Assembly (NCBI RefSeq): GCF_050908995.1
Contig: NC_135132.1
Coordinates: 124,001 to 188,000, forward strand
DNA from: Andrena cerasifolii
Taxonomy: Eukaryota > Arthropoda > Insecta > Hymenoptera > Andrenidae
Length of the DNA: 64,000 bases
Reading direction: 5' to 3'
How positions within the stretch are numbered: position 1 is the first letter of the stretch; the number at the start of each line of letters is the position of its first letter. The notes beneath the pieces were generated by a model. The model made no database searches. It was not told where the DNA came from and saw nothing but the letters and a program-made list of their open reading frames with translations. The translations under genes were made by a program, and so were the position numbers. Shown in pieces: positions 1 through 13,870 of this stretch.

Positions 1-439
1 TCCGATATTAGAACCGATATTCAAAAACCGATATTGGAGAACAAATATTGAAAAACTGATATTGAAAAACCGATATTGAAAAACCGATATTGAAAAACCG
101 ATATTGAAAAACCTATATCGAATAACTGATATTGCAAAACCGATATTGAAAAACCGATATTAGAACCGATATTGAAAAACCGATATTGAAAAACAAATAT
201 TGAAAAACTGATATCGAAAAACTGATATTGAGAAACCTATATCGAATAACTGATATTGCAAAACCGATATTGAAAAACCGATATTGAATCCGATATTAGA
301 ACCGATATTGAAAAACCGATATTGAAAAACAAATATTGAAAAACTGATATCGAAAAACTGATATTGAAAAACCGATATTGAAAAACCGATATTGAAAAAC
401 CGATATTGAAAAACCGATATTGAAAAACCGATATTGAAA

Positions 440-1432
440 CCGATATTAGAACCGATATTGAAAAACCGATATTGAAAAACAAATATTGAAAAACTGATAT
501 CGAAAAACTGATATTGAAAAACCGATATTGAAAAACCGATATTGAATCCGATATTAGAACCGATATTCAAAAACCGATATTGGAGAACAAATATTGAAAA
601 ACTGATATTGAAAAACCGATATTGAAAAACCGATATTGAAAAACCGATATTGAAACCGATATTAGAACCGATATTCAAAAACCGATATTGAAAACCAAAT
701 ATTGAAAAACCGATATTGAAAAACCGATATTCAAAAACCGATATTGAAAAACCTATATCGAAAAACTGATAATGCAAAACCGATATTGAATCCGATATTA
801 GAACCGATATTGAAAAACCGATATTGGAGAACAAATATTGAAAAACTGATATTGAAAAACCGATATTGAAAAACCGATATTGAAAAACCGATATTGAAAC
901 CGATATTAGAACCGATATTCAAAAACCGATATTGAAAACCAAATATTGAAAAACCGATATTGAAAAACCGATATTCAAAAACCGATATTGAAAAACCTAT
1001 ATCGAAAAACTGATATTGCAAAACCGATATTGAATCCGATATTAGAACCGAAATTGAAAAACCGATATTGTAAAGCAAATATTGAAAAACTGATATCGAA
1101 AAACTGATATTGAAAAACCGATATTGAAAAACCGATATTGAAAAACTGATATTGAAACCGATATTAGAACCGATATTGAAAAACCGATATTGAAAAACAA
1201 ATATTGAAAAACTGATATCGAAAAACTGATATTGAGAAACTGATATTGCAAAACCGATATTGTTCTAAACCGATATTGGAGAACAAATATTGAAAAACTG
1301 ATATTGAAAAACCGATATTGAAAAACCGATATTGAAAAACCGATATTGAAACCGATATTAGAACCGATATTGAAAAACAAATATTGAAAACCAAATATTG
1401 AAAAACCGATATTGAAAAACCGATATTGAAAA
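440..1432 (+). repeat. Duplicated block, copy of 2,999-3,991
   Basis: About 1 kb matches the sequence 2,559 bp downstream with very few differences. Shared rare states include GATAAT (near 770 and 3,329), ACCGAAATT (near 1,049 and 3,608) and the GTTCTAAA unit (near 1,260 and 3,819). Similarity continues upstream of 440 after a 14-bp, one-monomer shift. The part up to about 1,090 is found again 10,800 bp downstream, at 11.2-11.9 kb. Confidence 0.8.
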
Positions 1433-1831
1433 ACTGATATTGAAACCGATATTAGAACCGATATTGAAAAACCGATATTGAAAAACAAATATTGAAAAAC
1501 CTATATCGAAAAACTGATATTGCAAAACCGATATTGAATCCGATATTAGAACCGATATTGAAAAACCGATATTGTAATGCAAATATTGAAAAACTGATAT
1601 CGAAAAACTGATATTGAAAAACCGATATTGAAAAACCGATATTGAAACCGATATTAGAACCGATATGGAAAAACAAATATTGAAAAACTGATATCGAAAA
1701 ACTGATATTGAAAAACCGATATTGAAAAACCGATATTGAATCCGATATTGAAAAACAAATATTGAAAAACTGATATCGAAAAACTGATATTGCAAAACCG
1801 ATATTGAAAAACCGATATTGAAAAACCTATA

Positions 1832-3650
1832 TCGAATAACTGATATTGCAAAACCGATATTGAAAAACCGACATTGAATCCGATATTAGAACCGATATTC
1901 AAAAACCGATATTGGAAAACAAATATTGAAAAACAAATATTGAAAAACCGATATTGAAAAACCGATATTGAAAAACCGATATTGAAAAACTTATATCGAA
2001 AGATGATATTGCAAAACCGATATTGAAACCGATATTAGAACCGATATTGAAAAACCGATATTGAAAAACAAATATTGAAAAACTGATATCGAAAAACTGA
2101 TATTGAAAAACTGATATTGCAAAACCGATATTGAAAAACCGATATTGAAAAACCTATATCGAATAACTGATATTGCAAAACCGATATTGAAAAACCGATA
2201 TTAGAACCGATATTGAAAAACCGATATTGAAAAACAAATATTGAAAAACTGATATCGAAAAACTGATATTGAGAAACCTATATCGAATAACTGATATTGC
2301 AAAACCGATATTGAAAAACCGATATTGAATCCGATATTAGAACCGATATTGAAAAACCGATATTGAAAAACAAATATTGAAAAACTGATATCGAAAAACT
2401 GATAATGAAAAACCGATATTGAAAAACCGATATTGAAAAACCGATATTGAAAAACCGATATTGAAACCGATATTAGAACCGATATTGAAAAACCGATATT
2501 GAAAAACAAATATTGAAAAACTGATATCGAAAAACTGATATTGAAAAACCGATATTGAAAAACCGATATTGAATCCGATATTAGAACCGATATTCAAAAA
2601 CCGATATTGGAGAACAAATATTGAAAAACTGATATTGAATAACCGATATTGAAAAACCGATATTGAAAAACCGATATTGAAAAACCTATATCGAATAACT
2701 GATATTGCAAAACCGATATTGAAAAACCGATATTAGAACCGATATTGAAAAACCGATATTGAAAAACAAATATTGAAAAACTGATATCGAAAAACTGATA
2801 TTGAGAAACCTATATCGAATAACTGATATTGCAAAACCGATATTGAAAAACCGATATTGAATCCGATATTAGAACCGATATTGAAAAACCGATATTGAAA
2901 AACAAATATTGAAAAACTGATATCGAAAAACTGATATTGAAAAACCGATATTGAAAAACCGATATTGAAAAACCGATATTGAAAAACCGATATTGAAACC
3001 GATATTAGAACCGATATTGAAAAACCGATATTGAAAAACAAATATTGAAAAACTGATATCGAAAAACTGATATTGAAAAACCGATATTGAAAAACCGATA
3101 TTGAATCCGATATTAGAACCGATATTCAAAAACCGATATTGGAGAACAAATATTGAAAAACTGATATTGAAAAACCGATATTGAAAAACCGATATTGAAA
3201 AACCGATATTGAAACCGATATTAGAACCGATATTCAAAAACCGATATTGAAAACCAAATATTGAAAAACCGATATTGAAAAACCGATATTCAAAAACCGA
3301 TATTCAAAAACCTATATCGAAAAACTGATAATGCAAAACCGATATTGAATCCGATATTAGAACCGATATTGAAAAACCGATATTGGAGAACAAATATTGA
3401 AAAACTGATATTGAAAAACCGATATTGAAAAACCGATATTGAAAAACCGATATTGAAACCGATATTAGAACCGATATTCAAAAACCGATATTGAAAACCA
3501 AATATTGAAAAACCGATATTGAAAAACCGATATTCAAAAACCGATATTGAAAAACCTATATCGAAAAACTGATATTGCAAAACCGATATTGAATCCGATA
3601 TTAGAACCGAAATTGAAAAACCGATATTGTAAAGCAAATATTGAAAAACT
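1832..3650 (+). repeat. 1.8-kb block, copy of 10,073-11,891
   Basis: The match to the segment 8,241 bp downstream begins near a CTGATATTGC unit at 1,832 and ends where 3,650 reads CTGATATC and the partner reads CTTATATC. Rare states shared by both copies include GACATTG (1,870 and 10,111), CTTATATCGAAAGATG (1,990 and 10,231), GATAAT (2,402 and 10,643) and ACCGAAATT (3,608 and 11,849). Confidence 0.85.
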
Positions 3651-4080
3651 GATATCGAAAAACTGATATTGAAAAACCGATATTGAAAAACCGATATTGA
3701 AAAACTGATATTGAAACCGATATTAGAACCGATATTGAAAAACCGATATTGAAAAACAAATATTGAAAAACTGATATCGAAAAACTGATATTGAGAAACT
3801 GATATTGCAAAACCGATATTGTTCTAAACCGATATTGGAGAACAAATATTGAAAAACTGATATTGAAAAACCGATATTGAAAAACCGATATTGAAAAACC
3901 GATATTGAAACCGATATTAGAACCGATATTGAAAAACAAATATTGAAAACCAAATATTGAAAAACCGATATTGAAAAACCGATATTGAAAAACCGATATT
4001 GAAAAACCTATATCGAAAAACTGATATTGCAAAACCGATATTGAATCCGATATTAGAACCGATATTGAAAAACCGATATT
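3370..4080 (+). repeat. 0.7-kb block, copy of 5,230-5,940
   Basis: The segment matches the sequence 1,860 bp downstream. The two are nearly identical through the ACCGAAATT variant (3,608 and 5,468) and the GTTCTAAA unit (3,819 and 5,679). A visible difference is TATTAGAACC against TAATAGAACC at about 3,723 and 5,583. The match ends where the left copy reads GAAAAACAAATATT and the right copy reads GTAATGCAAATATT. Confidence 0.8.
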
Positions 4081-5393
4081 GAAAAACAAATATTGAAAAA
4101 CTGATATCGAAAAACTGATATTGAGAAACTGATATTGCAAAACCGATATTGTCCTAAACCGATATTGAAAAACTTATATCGAAAAACTGATATTGAAAAA
4201 CCGATATTGAAAAACCGATTTTGAAAAACCGATATTGAAACCGATATTAGAACCGATATTGAAAAACCGATATTGAAAAACAAATATTGAAAAACTGATA
4301 TCGAAAAACTGATATTGAAAAACCGATATTGAAAAAAAAATATTGAAAAACTGATATCGAAAAACTGATATTGAGAAACTGATATTAGAACCGATATTGA
4401 AAAACCGATATTGAATCCGATATTAGAACCGATATTGAATCCGATATTAGAACCGATATTCAAAAACCGATATTCAAAAACCGATATTGGAGAACAAATA
4501 TTGAAAAACTGATATTGAAAAACCGATATTGAAAAACAAATATTTTAAAACCGATATTGAAAAACTGATATCGAAAAACTGATATTGAGAAACTGATATT
4601 GCAAAACCGATATTGTTCTAAACCGATATTGAAAAACCGATATTGTAAAGCAAATATTGAAAAACTTATATCGAAAAACTGATATTGCAAAACCGATATT
4701 GAAACCGATATTAGAACCGATATTGAAAAACCGATATTGAAAAACAAATATTGAAAAACTGATATCGAAAAACTGATATTGAGAAACTGATATTGCAAAA
4801 CCGATATTGTTCTAAACCGATATTGAAAAACCGATATTGTAAAGCAAATATTGAAAAACTGTTATCGAAAAACTGATATTGCAAAACCGATATTGAAAAA
4901 CCGATATTGAAAAACCTATATCGAATAACTGATATTGCAAAACCGATATTTAAATACCGATATTGAATCCGATATTAGAACCGATATTCAAAAACCGATA
5001 TTGGAAAACAAATATTGAAAAACTGATATTGAAAAACCGATATTGAAAAACCGATATTGAAAAACCGATATTGAAACCGATATTGAAACCGATATTAGAA
5101 CCGATATTGAAAAACCGATATTGAAAAACAAATATTGAAGAGCTGATATCGAAAAACTGATATTGAAAAACCGATATTGAAAAACCGATATTGAATCCGA
5201 TATTAGAACCGATATTCAAAAACCGATATTCAAAAACCGATATTGGAGAACAAATATTGAAAAACTGATATTGAAAAACCGATATTGAAAAACCGATATT
5301 GAAAAACCGATATTGAAACCGATATTAGAACCGATATTCAAAAACCGATATTGAAAACCAAATATTGAAAAACCGATATTGAAAAACCGATAT
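4045..5393 (+). repeat. 1.35-kb block, copy of 6,259-7,607
   Basis: Offset 2,214. Shared rare states are GTCCTAAACC (about 4,150 and 6,364), GATTTTG (4,218 and 6,432), an A-run expansion before ATATTG (4,333 and 6,547), GATATTTAAATACC (4,947 and 7,161) and GAAGAGCTGATATC (5,147 and 7,361). One visible difference is TTAGAACC at 4,385 against TTAGATCC at 6,599. Confidence 0.85.
4615..4845 (+). repeat. 194-bp GTTCTAAA/GTAAAGC module pair (example)
   Basis: A GTTCTAAACCGATATT unit followed by a canonical unit and GTAAAGCAAATATT recurs exactly 194 bp later (GTAAAGC at 4,645 and 4,839). The first is followed by CTTATATC and the second by CTGTTATC. The same 194-bp pair appears near 6,829-7,059, 30,388-30,618, 31,690-31,920, 37,405-37,635 and 38,719-38,949. 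It is therefore a conserved higher-order unit shared by domains A and B. Confidence 0.85.
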
Positions 5394-6258
5394 TCAAAAA
5401 CCGATATTGAAAAACCTATATCGAAAAACTGATATTGCAAAACCGATATTGAATCCGATATTAGAACCGAAATTGAAAAACCGATATTGTAAAGCAAATA
5501 TTGAAAAACTGATATCGAAAAACTGATATTGAAAAACCGATATTGAAAAACCGATATTGAAAAACTGATATTGAAACCGATAATAGAACCGATATTGAAA
5601 AACCGATATTGAAAAACAAATATTGAAAAACTGATATCGAAAAACTGATATTGAGAAACTGATATTGCAAAACCGATATTGTTCTAAACCGATATTGGAG
5701 AACAAATATTGAAAAACTGATATTGAAAAACCGATATTGAAAAACCGATATTGAAAAACCGATATTGAAACCGATATTAGAACCGATATTGAAAAACAAA
5801 TATTGAAAACCAAATATTGAAAAACCGATATTGAAAAACCGATATTGAAAAACCGATATTGAAAAACCTATATCGAAAAACTGATATTGCAAAACCGATA
5901 TTGAATCCGATATTAGAACCGATATTGAAAAACCGATATTGTAATGCAAATATTGAAAAACTGATATCGAAAAACTGATATTGAAAAACCGATATTGAAA
6001 AACCGATATTGAAACCGATATTAGAACCGATATGGAAAAACAAATATTGAAAAACTGATATCGAAAAACTGATATTGAAAAACCGATATTGAAAAACCGA
6101 TATTGAATCCGATATTGGAGAACAAATATTGAAAAACTGATATTGAAAAACCGATATTGAAAAACAAATATTGAAAAACCGATATTGAAAAACCGATATT
6201 GAAAAACCGATATTGAAAAACTTATATCGAAAAACTGATATTGCAAAACCGATATTGA

Positions 6259-7607
6259 AACCGATATTAGAACCGATATTGAAAAACCGATATTGAAAAA
6301 CAAATATTGAAAAACTGATATCGAAAAACTGATATTGAGAAACTGATATTGCAAAACCGATATTGTCCTAAACCGATATTGAAAAACTTATATCGAAAAA
6401 CTGATATTGAAAAACCGATATTGAAAAACCGATTTTGAAAAACCGATATTGAAACCGATATTAGAACCGATATTGAAAAACCGATATTGAAAAACAAATA
6501 TTGAAAAACTGATATCGAAAAACTGATATTGAAAAACCGATATTGAAAAAAAAATATTGAAAAACTGATATCGAAAAACTGATATTGAGAAACTGATATT
6601 AGATCCGATATTGAAAAACCGATATTGAATCCGATATTAGAACCGATATTGAATCCGATATTAGAACCGATATTCAAAAACCGATATTCAAAAACCGATA
6701 TTGGAGAACAAATATTGAAAAACTGATATTGAAAAACCGATATTGAAAAACAAATATTTTAAAACCGATATTGAAAAACTGATATCGAAAAACTGATATT
6801 GAGAAACTGATATTGCAAAACCGATATTGTTCTAAACCGATATTGAAAAACCGATATTGTAAAGCAAATATTGAAAAACTTATATCGAAAAACTGATATT
6901 GCAAAACCGATATTGAAACCGATATTAGAACCGATATTGAAAAACCGATATTGAAAAACAAATATTGAAAAACTGATATCGAAAAACTGATATTGAGAAA
7001 CTGATATTGCAAAACCGATATTGTTCTAAACCGATATTGAAAAACCGATATTGTAAAGCAAATATTGAAAAACTGTTATCGAAAAACTGATATTGCAAAA
7101 CCGATATTGAAAAACCGATATTGAAAAACCTATATCGAATAACTGATATTGCAAAACCGATATTTAAATACCGATATTGAATCCGATATTAGAACCGATA
7201 TTCAAAAACCGATATTGGAAAACAAATATTGAAAAACTGATATTGAAAAACCGATATTGAAAAACCGATATTGAAAAACCGATATTGAAACCGATATTGA
7301 AACCGATATTAGAACCGATATTGAAAAACCGATATTGAAAAACAAATATTGAAGAGCTGATATCGAAAAACTGATATTGAAAAACCGATATTGAAAAACC
7401 GATATTGAATCCGATATTAGAACCGATATTCAAAAACCGATATTCAAAAACCGATATTGGAGAACAAATATTGAAAAACTGATATTGAAAAACCGATATT
7501 GAAAAACCGATATTGAAAAACCGATATTGAAACCGATATTAGAACCGATATTCAAAAACCGATATTGAAAACCAAATATTGAAAAACCGATATTGAAAAA
7601 CCGATAT
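6259..7607 (+). repeat. 1.35-kb block, copy of 4,045-5,393
   Basis: Second copy, offset 2,214. Its right end diverges where this copy has GAAAAACC and the first has CAAAAACC. The GATATTTAAATACC to GAAGAGCTG part occurs twice more, near 12,270-12,540 and 16,880-17,150. Confidence 0.85.
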
Positions 7608-9160
7608 TGAAAAACCGATATTGAAAAACCTATATCGAAAAACTGATATCGAAAAACTGATATTGAAAAACCGATATTGAAAAACCGATATTGAATCCGA
7701 TATTAGAACCGATATTCAAAAACCGATATTGGAGAACAAATATTGAAAAAGTGATATTGCAAAACCGATATTGAAACCGATATTAGCACCGATATTGAAA
7801 AACAAATATTGAAAAACTGATATCGAAGAACTGATATTGAGAAACTGATATTGCAAAACCGATATTGTTCTAAACCGATATTGAAAAACTTATATCGAAA
7901 AACTGATATTGAAAAACCGATATTGAAAAACCGATATTGAAAAACCGATATTGAAAAACCGATATTGAAAAACTTATATGAAAGAACTGATATTGAGAAA
8001 CCTATATCGAATAACTGATATTGCAAAACAGATATTGAAAAACCGACATTGAATCCGATATTAGAACCGATATTCAAAAACCGATATTGGAGAACAAATA
8101 TTGAAAAACTGATATTGAAAAACTGATATTGAAAAACCGATATTGAAAAACCGATATTGAAAAACCGATATTGAAACCGATATTAGAACCGATATTGAAA
8201 AACCGATATTGAAAAACAAATATTGAAAAACTGATATCGAAAAACTGATATTGAAAAACCGATATTGAAAAACCGATATTGAATCCGATATTAGAACCGA
8301 TATTGAAAAACCGATATTGAAAAACCTATATCGAAAAACTGATATTGCAAAACCGATATTCAAAAACCGATATTGGAAAACAAATATTGAAAACCTGATA
8401 TTGAAAAACCGATATTGAAAAACTGATATCGAAAAACTGATATTGAAAAACCGATATTGAAAAACCGATATTGAATCCGATATTAGAACCGATATTCAAA
8501 AACCGATATTGGAGAACAAATATTGAAAAACTGATATTGAAAAACCGATATTGAAACACAAATATTGAAAAACCGATATTGAAAAACCGATATTGAAAAA
8601 CCGATATTGAAAAACTTATATCGAAAGATGATATTGCAAAACCGATATTGAAACCGATATTAGAACCGATATTGAAAAACCGATATTGAAAAACAAATAT
8701 TGAAAAACTGATATCGAAAAACTGATATTGAAAAACTGATATTGCAAAACCGATATTGAAAAACCGATATTGAAAAACCTATATCGAATAACTGATATTG
8801 CAAAACCGATATTGAAAAACCGATATTAGAACCGATATTGAAAAACCGATATTGAAAAACAAATATTGAAAAACTGATATCGAAAAACTGATATTGAGAA
8901 ACCTATATCGAATAACTGATATTGCAAAACCGATATTGAAAAACCGATATTGAATCCGATATTAGAACCGATATTGAAAAACCGATATTGAAAAACAAAT
9001 ATTGAAAAACTGATATCGAAAAACTGATATTGAAAAACCGATATTGAAAAACCGATATTGAAAAACCGATATTGAAAAACCGATATTGAAACCGATATTA
9101 GAACCGATATTGAAAAACCGATATTGAAAAACAAATATTGAAAAACTGATATCGAAAAAC
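7500..9160 (+). repeat. 1.7-kb block related to 12,971-13,870 and 17,230-18,880
   Basis: The first part (to about 8,415) matches the sequence 5,471 bp downstream. Shared rare states are GAAAAAGTGATATT, AGCACCGATATT, GAAGAACTGATATT, CTTATATGAAAGAACTG, CAGATATT and GAAAACCTGATATT. From about 8,060 the segment also matches 17,790 onward at offsets of 9,731 and later 9,717, the difference being one 14-bp unit. This puts domain A's left part in the same copying history as the 4.7-kb superunits. Confidence 0.75.
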
Positions 9161-10072
9161 TGATATTGAAAAACCGATATTGAAAAACCGATATTGAATC
9201 CGATATTAGAACCGATATTCAAAAACCGATATTGGAGAACAAATATTGAAAAACTGATATTGAAAAACCGATATTGAAAAACCGATATTGAAAAACCGAT
9301 ATTGAAACCGATATTAGAACCGATATTAAAAAACCGATATTGAAAACCAAATATTGAAAAACCGATATTGAAAAACCGATATTCAAAAACCGATATTGAA
9401 AAACCTATATCGAAAAACTGGTATTGCAAAACCGATATTGAATCCGATATTAGAACCGATATTGAAAAACCGATATTGAAAAACAAATATTGAAAAACTG
9501 ACATCGAAAAACTGATATTGAGAAACTGATATTGCAAAACCGATATTGTTCTAAACCGATATTGGAGAACAAATATTGAAAAACTGATATTGAAAAACCG
9601 ATATTGAAAAACCGATATTGAAAAACCGATATTGAAACCGATATTAGAACCGATATTGAAAAACAAATATTGAAAACCAAATATTGAAAAACCGATATTG
9701 AAAAACCGATATTGAAACCGATATTAGAACCGATATTCAAAAACTGACATTGGAGAACAAATATTGAAAAACTGATATTGAAAAACCGATATTGAAAAAC
9801 CGATATTGAAAAACCGATATTGAATCCGATATTAGAACCGATATTCAAAAACCGATATTGAAAACCAAATATTGAAGAACCGATATTGAAAAACCGATAT
9901 TCAAAAACCGATATTGAAAAACCTATATCGAAAAACTGATATTGCAAAACCGATATTGAATCCGATATTAGAACCGATATGAAAAACCTATATCGAAAAA
10001 CTGATATTGCAAAACCGATATTGAATCCGATATTAGAACCGATATTGAAAAACCGATATTGTAAAGCAAATA

Positions 10073-11891
10073 TTGAAAAACTGATATTGCAAAACCGATA
10101 TTGAAAAACCGACATTGAATCCGATATTAGAACCGATATTCAAAAACCGATATTGGAAAACAAATATTGAAAAACAAATATTGAAAAACCGATATTGAAA
10201 AACCGATATTGAAAAACCGATATTGAAAAACTTATATCGAAAGATGATATTGCAAAACCGATATTGAAACCGATATTAGAACCGATATTGAAAAACCGAT
10301 ATTGAAAAACAAATATTGAAAAACTGATATCGAAAAACTGATATTGAAAAACTGATATTGCAAAACCGATATTGAAAAACCGATATTGAAAAACCTATAT
10401 CGAATAACTGATATTGCAAAACCGATATTGAAAAACCGATATTAGAACCGATATTGAAAAACCGATATTGAAAAACAAATATTGAAAAACTGATATCGAA
10501 AAACTGATATTGAGAAACCTATATCGAATAACTGATATTGCAAAACCGATATTGAAAAACCGATATTGAATCCGATATTAGAACCGATATTGAAAAACCG
10601 ATATTGAAAAACAAATATTGAAAAACTGATATCGAAAAACTGATAATGAAAAACCGATATTGAAAAACCGATATTGAAAAACCGATATTGAAAAACCGAT
10701 ATTGAAACCGATATTAGAACCGATATTGAAAAACCGATATTGAAAAACAAATATTGAAAAACTGATATCGAAAAACTGATATTGAAAAACCGATATTGAA
10801 AAACCGATATTGAATCCGATATTAGAACCGATATTCAAAAACCGATATTGGAGAACAAATATTGAAAAACTGATATTGAAAAACCGATATTGAAAAACCG
10901 ATATTGAAAAACCGATATTGAAAAACCTATATCGAATAACTGATATTGCAAAACCGATATTGAAAAACCGATATTAGAACCGATATTGAAAAACCGATAT
11001 TGAAAAACAAATATTGAAAAACTGATATCGAAAAACTGATATTGAGAAACCTATATCGAATAACTGATATTGCAAAACCGATATTGAAAAACCGATATTG
11101 AATCCGATATTAGAACCGATATTGAAAAACCGATATTGAAAAACAAATATTGAAAAACTGATATCGAAAAACTGATATTGAAAAACCGATATTGAAAAAC
11201 CGATATTGAAAAACCGATATTGAAAAACCGATATTGAAACCGATATTAGAACCGATATTGAAAAACCGATATTGAAAAACAAATATTGAAAAACTGATAT
11301 CGAAAAACTGATATTGAAAAACCGATATTGAAAAACCGATATTGAATCCGATATTAGAACCGATATTCAAAAACCGATATTGGAGAACAAATATTGAAAA
11401 ACTGATATTGAAAAACCGATATTGAAAAACCGATATTGAAAAACCGATATTGAAACCGATATTAGAACCGATATTCAAAAACCGATATTGAAAACCAAAT
11501 ATTGAAAAACCGATATTGAAAAACCGATATTCAAAAACCGATATTGAAAAACCTATATCGAAAAACTGATAATGCAAAACCGATATTGAATCCGATATTA
11601 GAACCGATATTGAAAAACCGATATTGGAGAACAAATATTGAAAAACTGATATTGAAAAACCGATATTGAAAAACCGATATTGAAAAACCGATATTGAAAC
11701 CGATATTAGAACCGATATTCAAAAACCGATATTGAAAACCAAATATTGAAAAACCGATATTGAAAAACCGATATTCAAAAACCGATATTGAAAAACCTAT
11801 ATCGAAAAACTGATATTGCAAAACCGATATTGAATCCGATATTAGAACCGAAATTGAAAAACCGATATTGTAAAGCAAATATTGAAAAACT
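10073..11891 (+). repeat. 1.8-kb block, copy of 1,832-3,650
   Basis: Second copy of the block with offset 8,241. It lies inside the first 4.7-kb superunit, so it is copied again about 4,706 bp further on, at 14,779-16,597. There are therefore at least three copies of this block in the window. Confidence 0.85.
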
Positions 11892-11983
11892 TATATCGAA
11901 AAACTGATATTGCAAAACCGATATTGAAACCGATATTAGAACCGATATTGAAAAACCGATATTGAAAAACAAATATTGAAAAA
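11890..11983 (+). repeat. 94-bp tandem duplication, copy 1
   Basis: Seven units, five of 14 bp and two of 12 bp, run from a CTTATATC core to the A-run before the next CTTATATC at 11,984. The partner superunit has only one copy, near 16,590-16,690. Confidence 0.85.
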
Positions 11984-12077
11984 CTTATATCGAAAAACTG
12001 ATATTGCAAAACCGATATTGAAACCGATATTAGAACCGATATTGAAAAACCGATATTGAAAAACAAATATTGAAAAA
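11984..12077 (+). repeat. 94-bp tandem duplication, copy 2
   Basis: Immediate repeat of the preceding 94 bp, followed by CTGATATC. The insertion is a whole number of monomers, as expected from slippage or unequal exchange with aligned units. Confidence 0.85.
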
Positions 12078-12593
12078 CTGATATCGAAAAACTGATATTG
12101 AGAAACTGATATTGCAAAACCGATATTGTTCTAAACCGATACTAAAAAACCGATATTGTAAAGCAAATATTGAAAAACTGTTAACGAAAAACTGATATTG
12201 CAAAACCGATATTGAAAAACCGATATTGAAAAACCTATATCGAATAACTGATATTGCAAAACCGATATTTAAATACCGATATTGAATCCGATATTAGAAC
12301 CGATATTCAAAAACCGATATTGGAAAACAAATATTGAAAAACTGATATTGAAAAACCGATATTGAAAAACCGATATTGAAAAACCGATATTGAAACCGAT
12401 ATTGAAACCGATATTAGAACCGATATTGAAAAACCGATATTGAAAAACAAATATTGAAGAGCTGATATCGAAAAACTGATATTGAAAAACCGATATTGAA
12501 AAACCGATATTGAATCCGATATTAGAACCGATATTCAAAAACCGATATTCAAAAACCGATATTGGAGAACAAATATTGAAAAACTGATATTGA

Positions 12594-12959
12594 AAAACCG
12601 ATATTGAAAAACCGATATTGAAAAACCGATATTGAAACCGATATTAGAACCGATATTCAAAAACCGATATTGAAAACCAAATATTGAAAAACCGATATTG
12701 AAAAACCGATATTGAAAAACCGATATTGAAAAACCTATATCGAAAAACTGATATCGAAAAACTGATATTGAAAAACCGATATTGAAAAACCGATATTGAA
12801 TCCGATATTAGAACCGATATTCAAAAACCGATATTGGAGAACAAATATTGAAAAAGTGATATTGCAAAACCGATATTGAAACCGATATTAGCACCGATAT
12901 TGAAAAACAAATATTGAAAAACTGATATCGAAGAACTGATATTGAGAAACTGATATTGC
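12594..12959 (+). repeat. 366-bp tandem duplication, copy 1
   Basis: The segment contains the diagnostic GAAAAAGTGATATT and AGCACCGATATT units (near 12,851 and 12,890). It is repeated base for base as far as I can follow, starting at 12,960. Confidence 0.85.
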
Positions 12960-13325
12960 AAAACCGATATTGAAAAACCGATATTGAAAAACCGATATTG
13001 AAACCGATATTAGAACCGATATTCAAAAACCGATATTGAAAACCAAATATTGAAAAACCGATATTGAAAAACCGATATTGAAAAACCGATATTGAAAAAC
13101 CTATATCGAAAAACTGATATCGAAAAACTGATATTGAAAAACCGATATTGAAAAACCGATATTGAATCCGATATTAGAACCGATATTCAAAAACCGATAT
13201 TGGAGAACAAATATTGAAAAAGTGATATTGCAAAACCGATATTGAAACCGATATTAGCACCGATATTGAAAAACAAATATTGAAAAACTGATATCGAAGA
13301 ACTGATATTGAGAAACTGATATTGC
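12960..13325 (+). repeat. 366-bp tandem duplication, copy 2
   Basis: Direct adjacent repeat of 12,594-12,959. The related segments near 7,490-7,870 and 17,205-17,580 contain a single copy. The duplication is therefore private to this superunit and later than the superunit copying, or was lost in the others. Confidence 0.85.
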
Positions 13326-13870
13326 AAAACCGATATTGTTCTAAACCGATATTGAAAAACTTATATCGAAAAACTGATATTGAAAAACCGATATTGAAAA
13401 ACCGATATTGAAAAACCGATATTGAAAAACCGATATTGAAAAACTTATATGAAAGAACTGATATTGAGAAACCTATATCGAATAACTGATATTGCAAAAC
13501 AGATATTGAAAAACCGACATTGAATCCGATATTAGAACCGATATTCAAAAACCGATATTGGAGAACAAATATTGAAAAACTGATATTGAAAAACTGATAT
13601 TGAAAAACCGATATTGAAAAACCGATATTGAAAAACCGATATTGAAACCGATATTAGAACCGATATTGAAAAACCGATATTGAAAAACAAATATTGAAAA
13701 ACTGATATCGAAAAACTGATATTGAAAAACCGATATTGAAAAACCGATATTGAATCCGATATTAGAACCGATATTGAAAAACCGATATTGAAAAACCTAT
13801 ATCGAAAAACTGATATTGCAAAACCGATATTCAAAAACCGATATTGGAAAACAAATATTGAAAACCTGAT

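Larger units (their letters stand above)
9165..13870 (+). repeat. 4.7-kb superunit, tandem copy 1
   Basis: The sequence from 9,165 is repeated starting at 13,871, exactly one unit length (4,706 bp) later, so this is a direct tandem superunit. Rare states pairing the copies include GATATTAAAAAACC (9,326 and 14,032), CTGGTATT (9,419 and 14,125), CTGACATC (9,498 and 14,204), CTGACATTGG (9,746 and 14,452) and GATATGAAAAACC (9,977 and 14,683). Relative to copy 2 it carries two extra internal tandem duplications, of 94 and 366 bp. Confidence 0.85.
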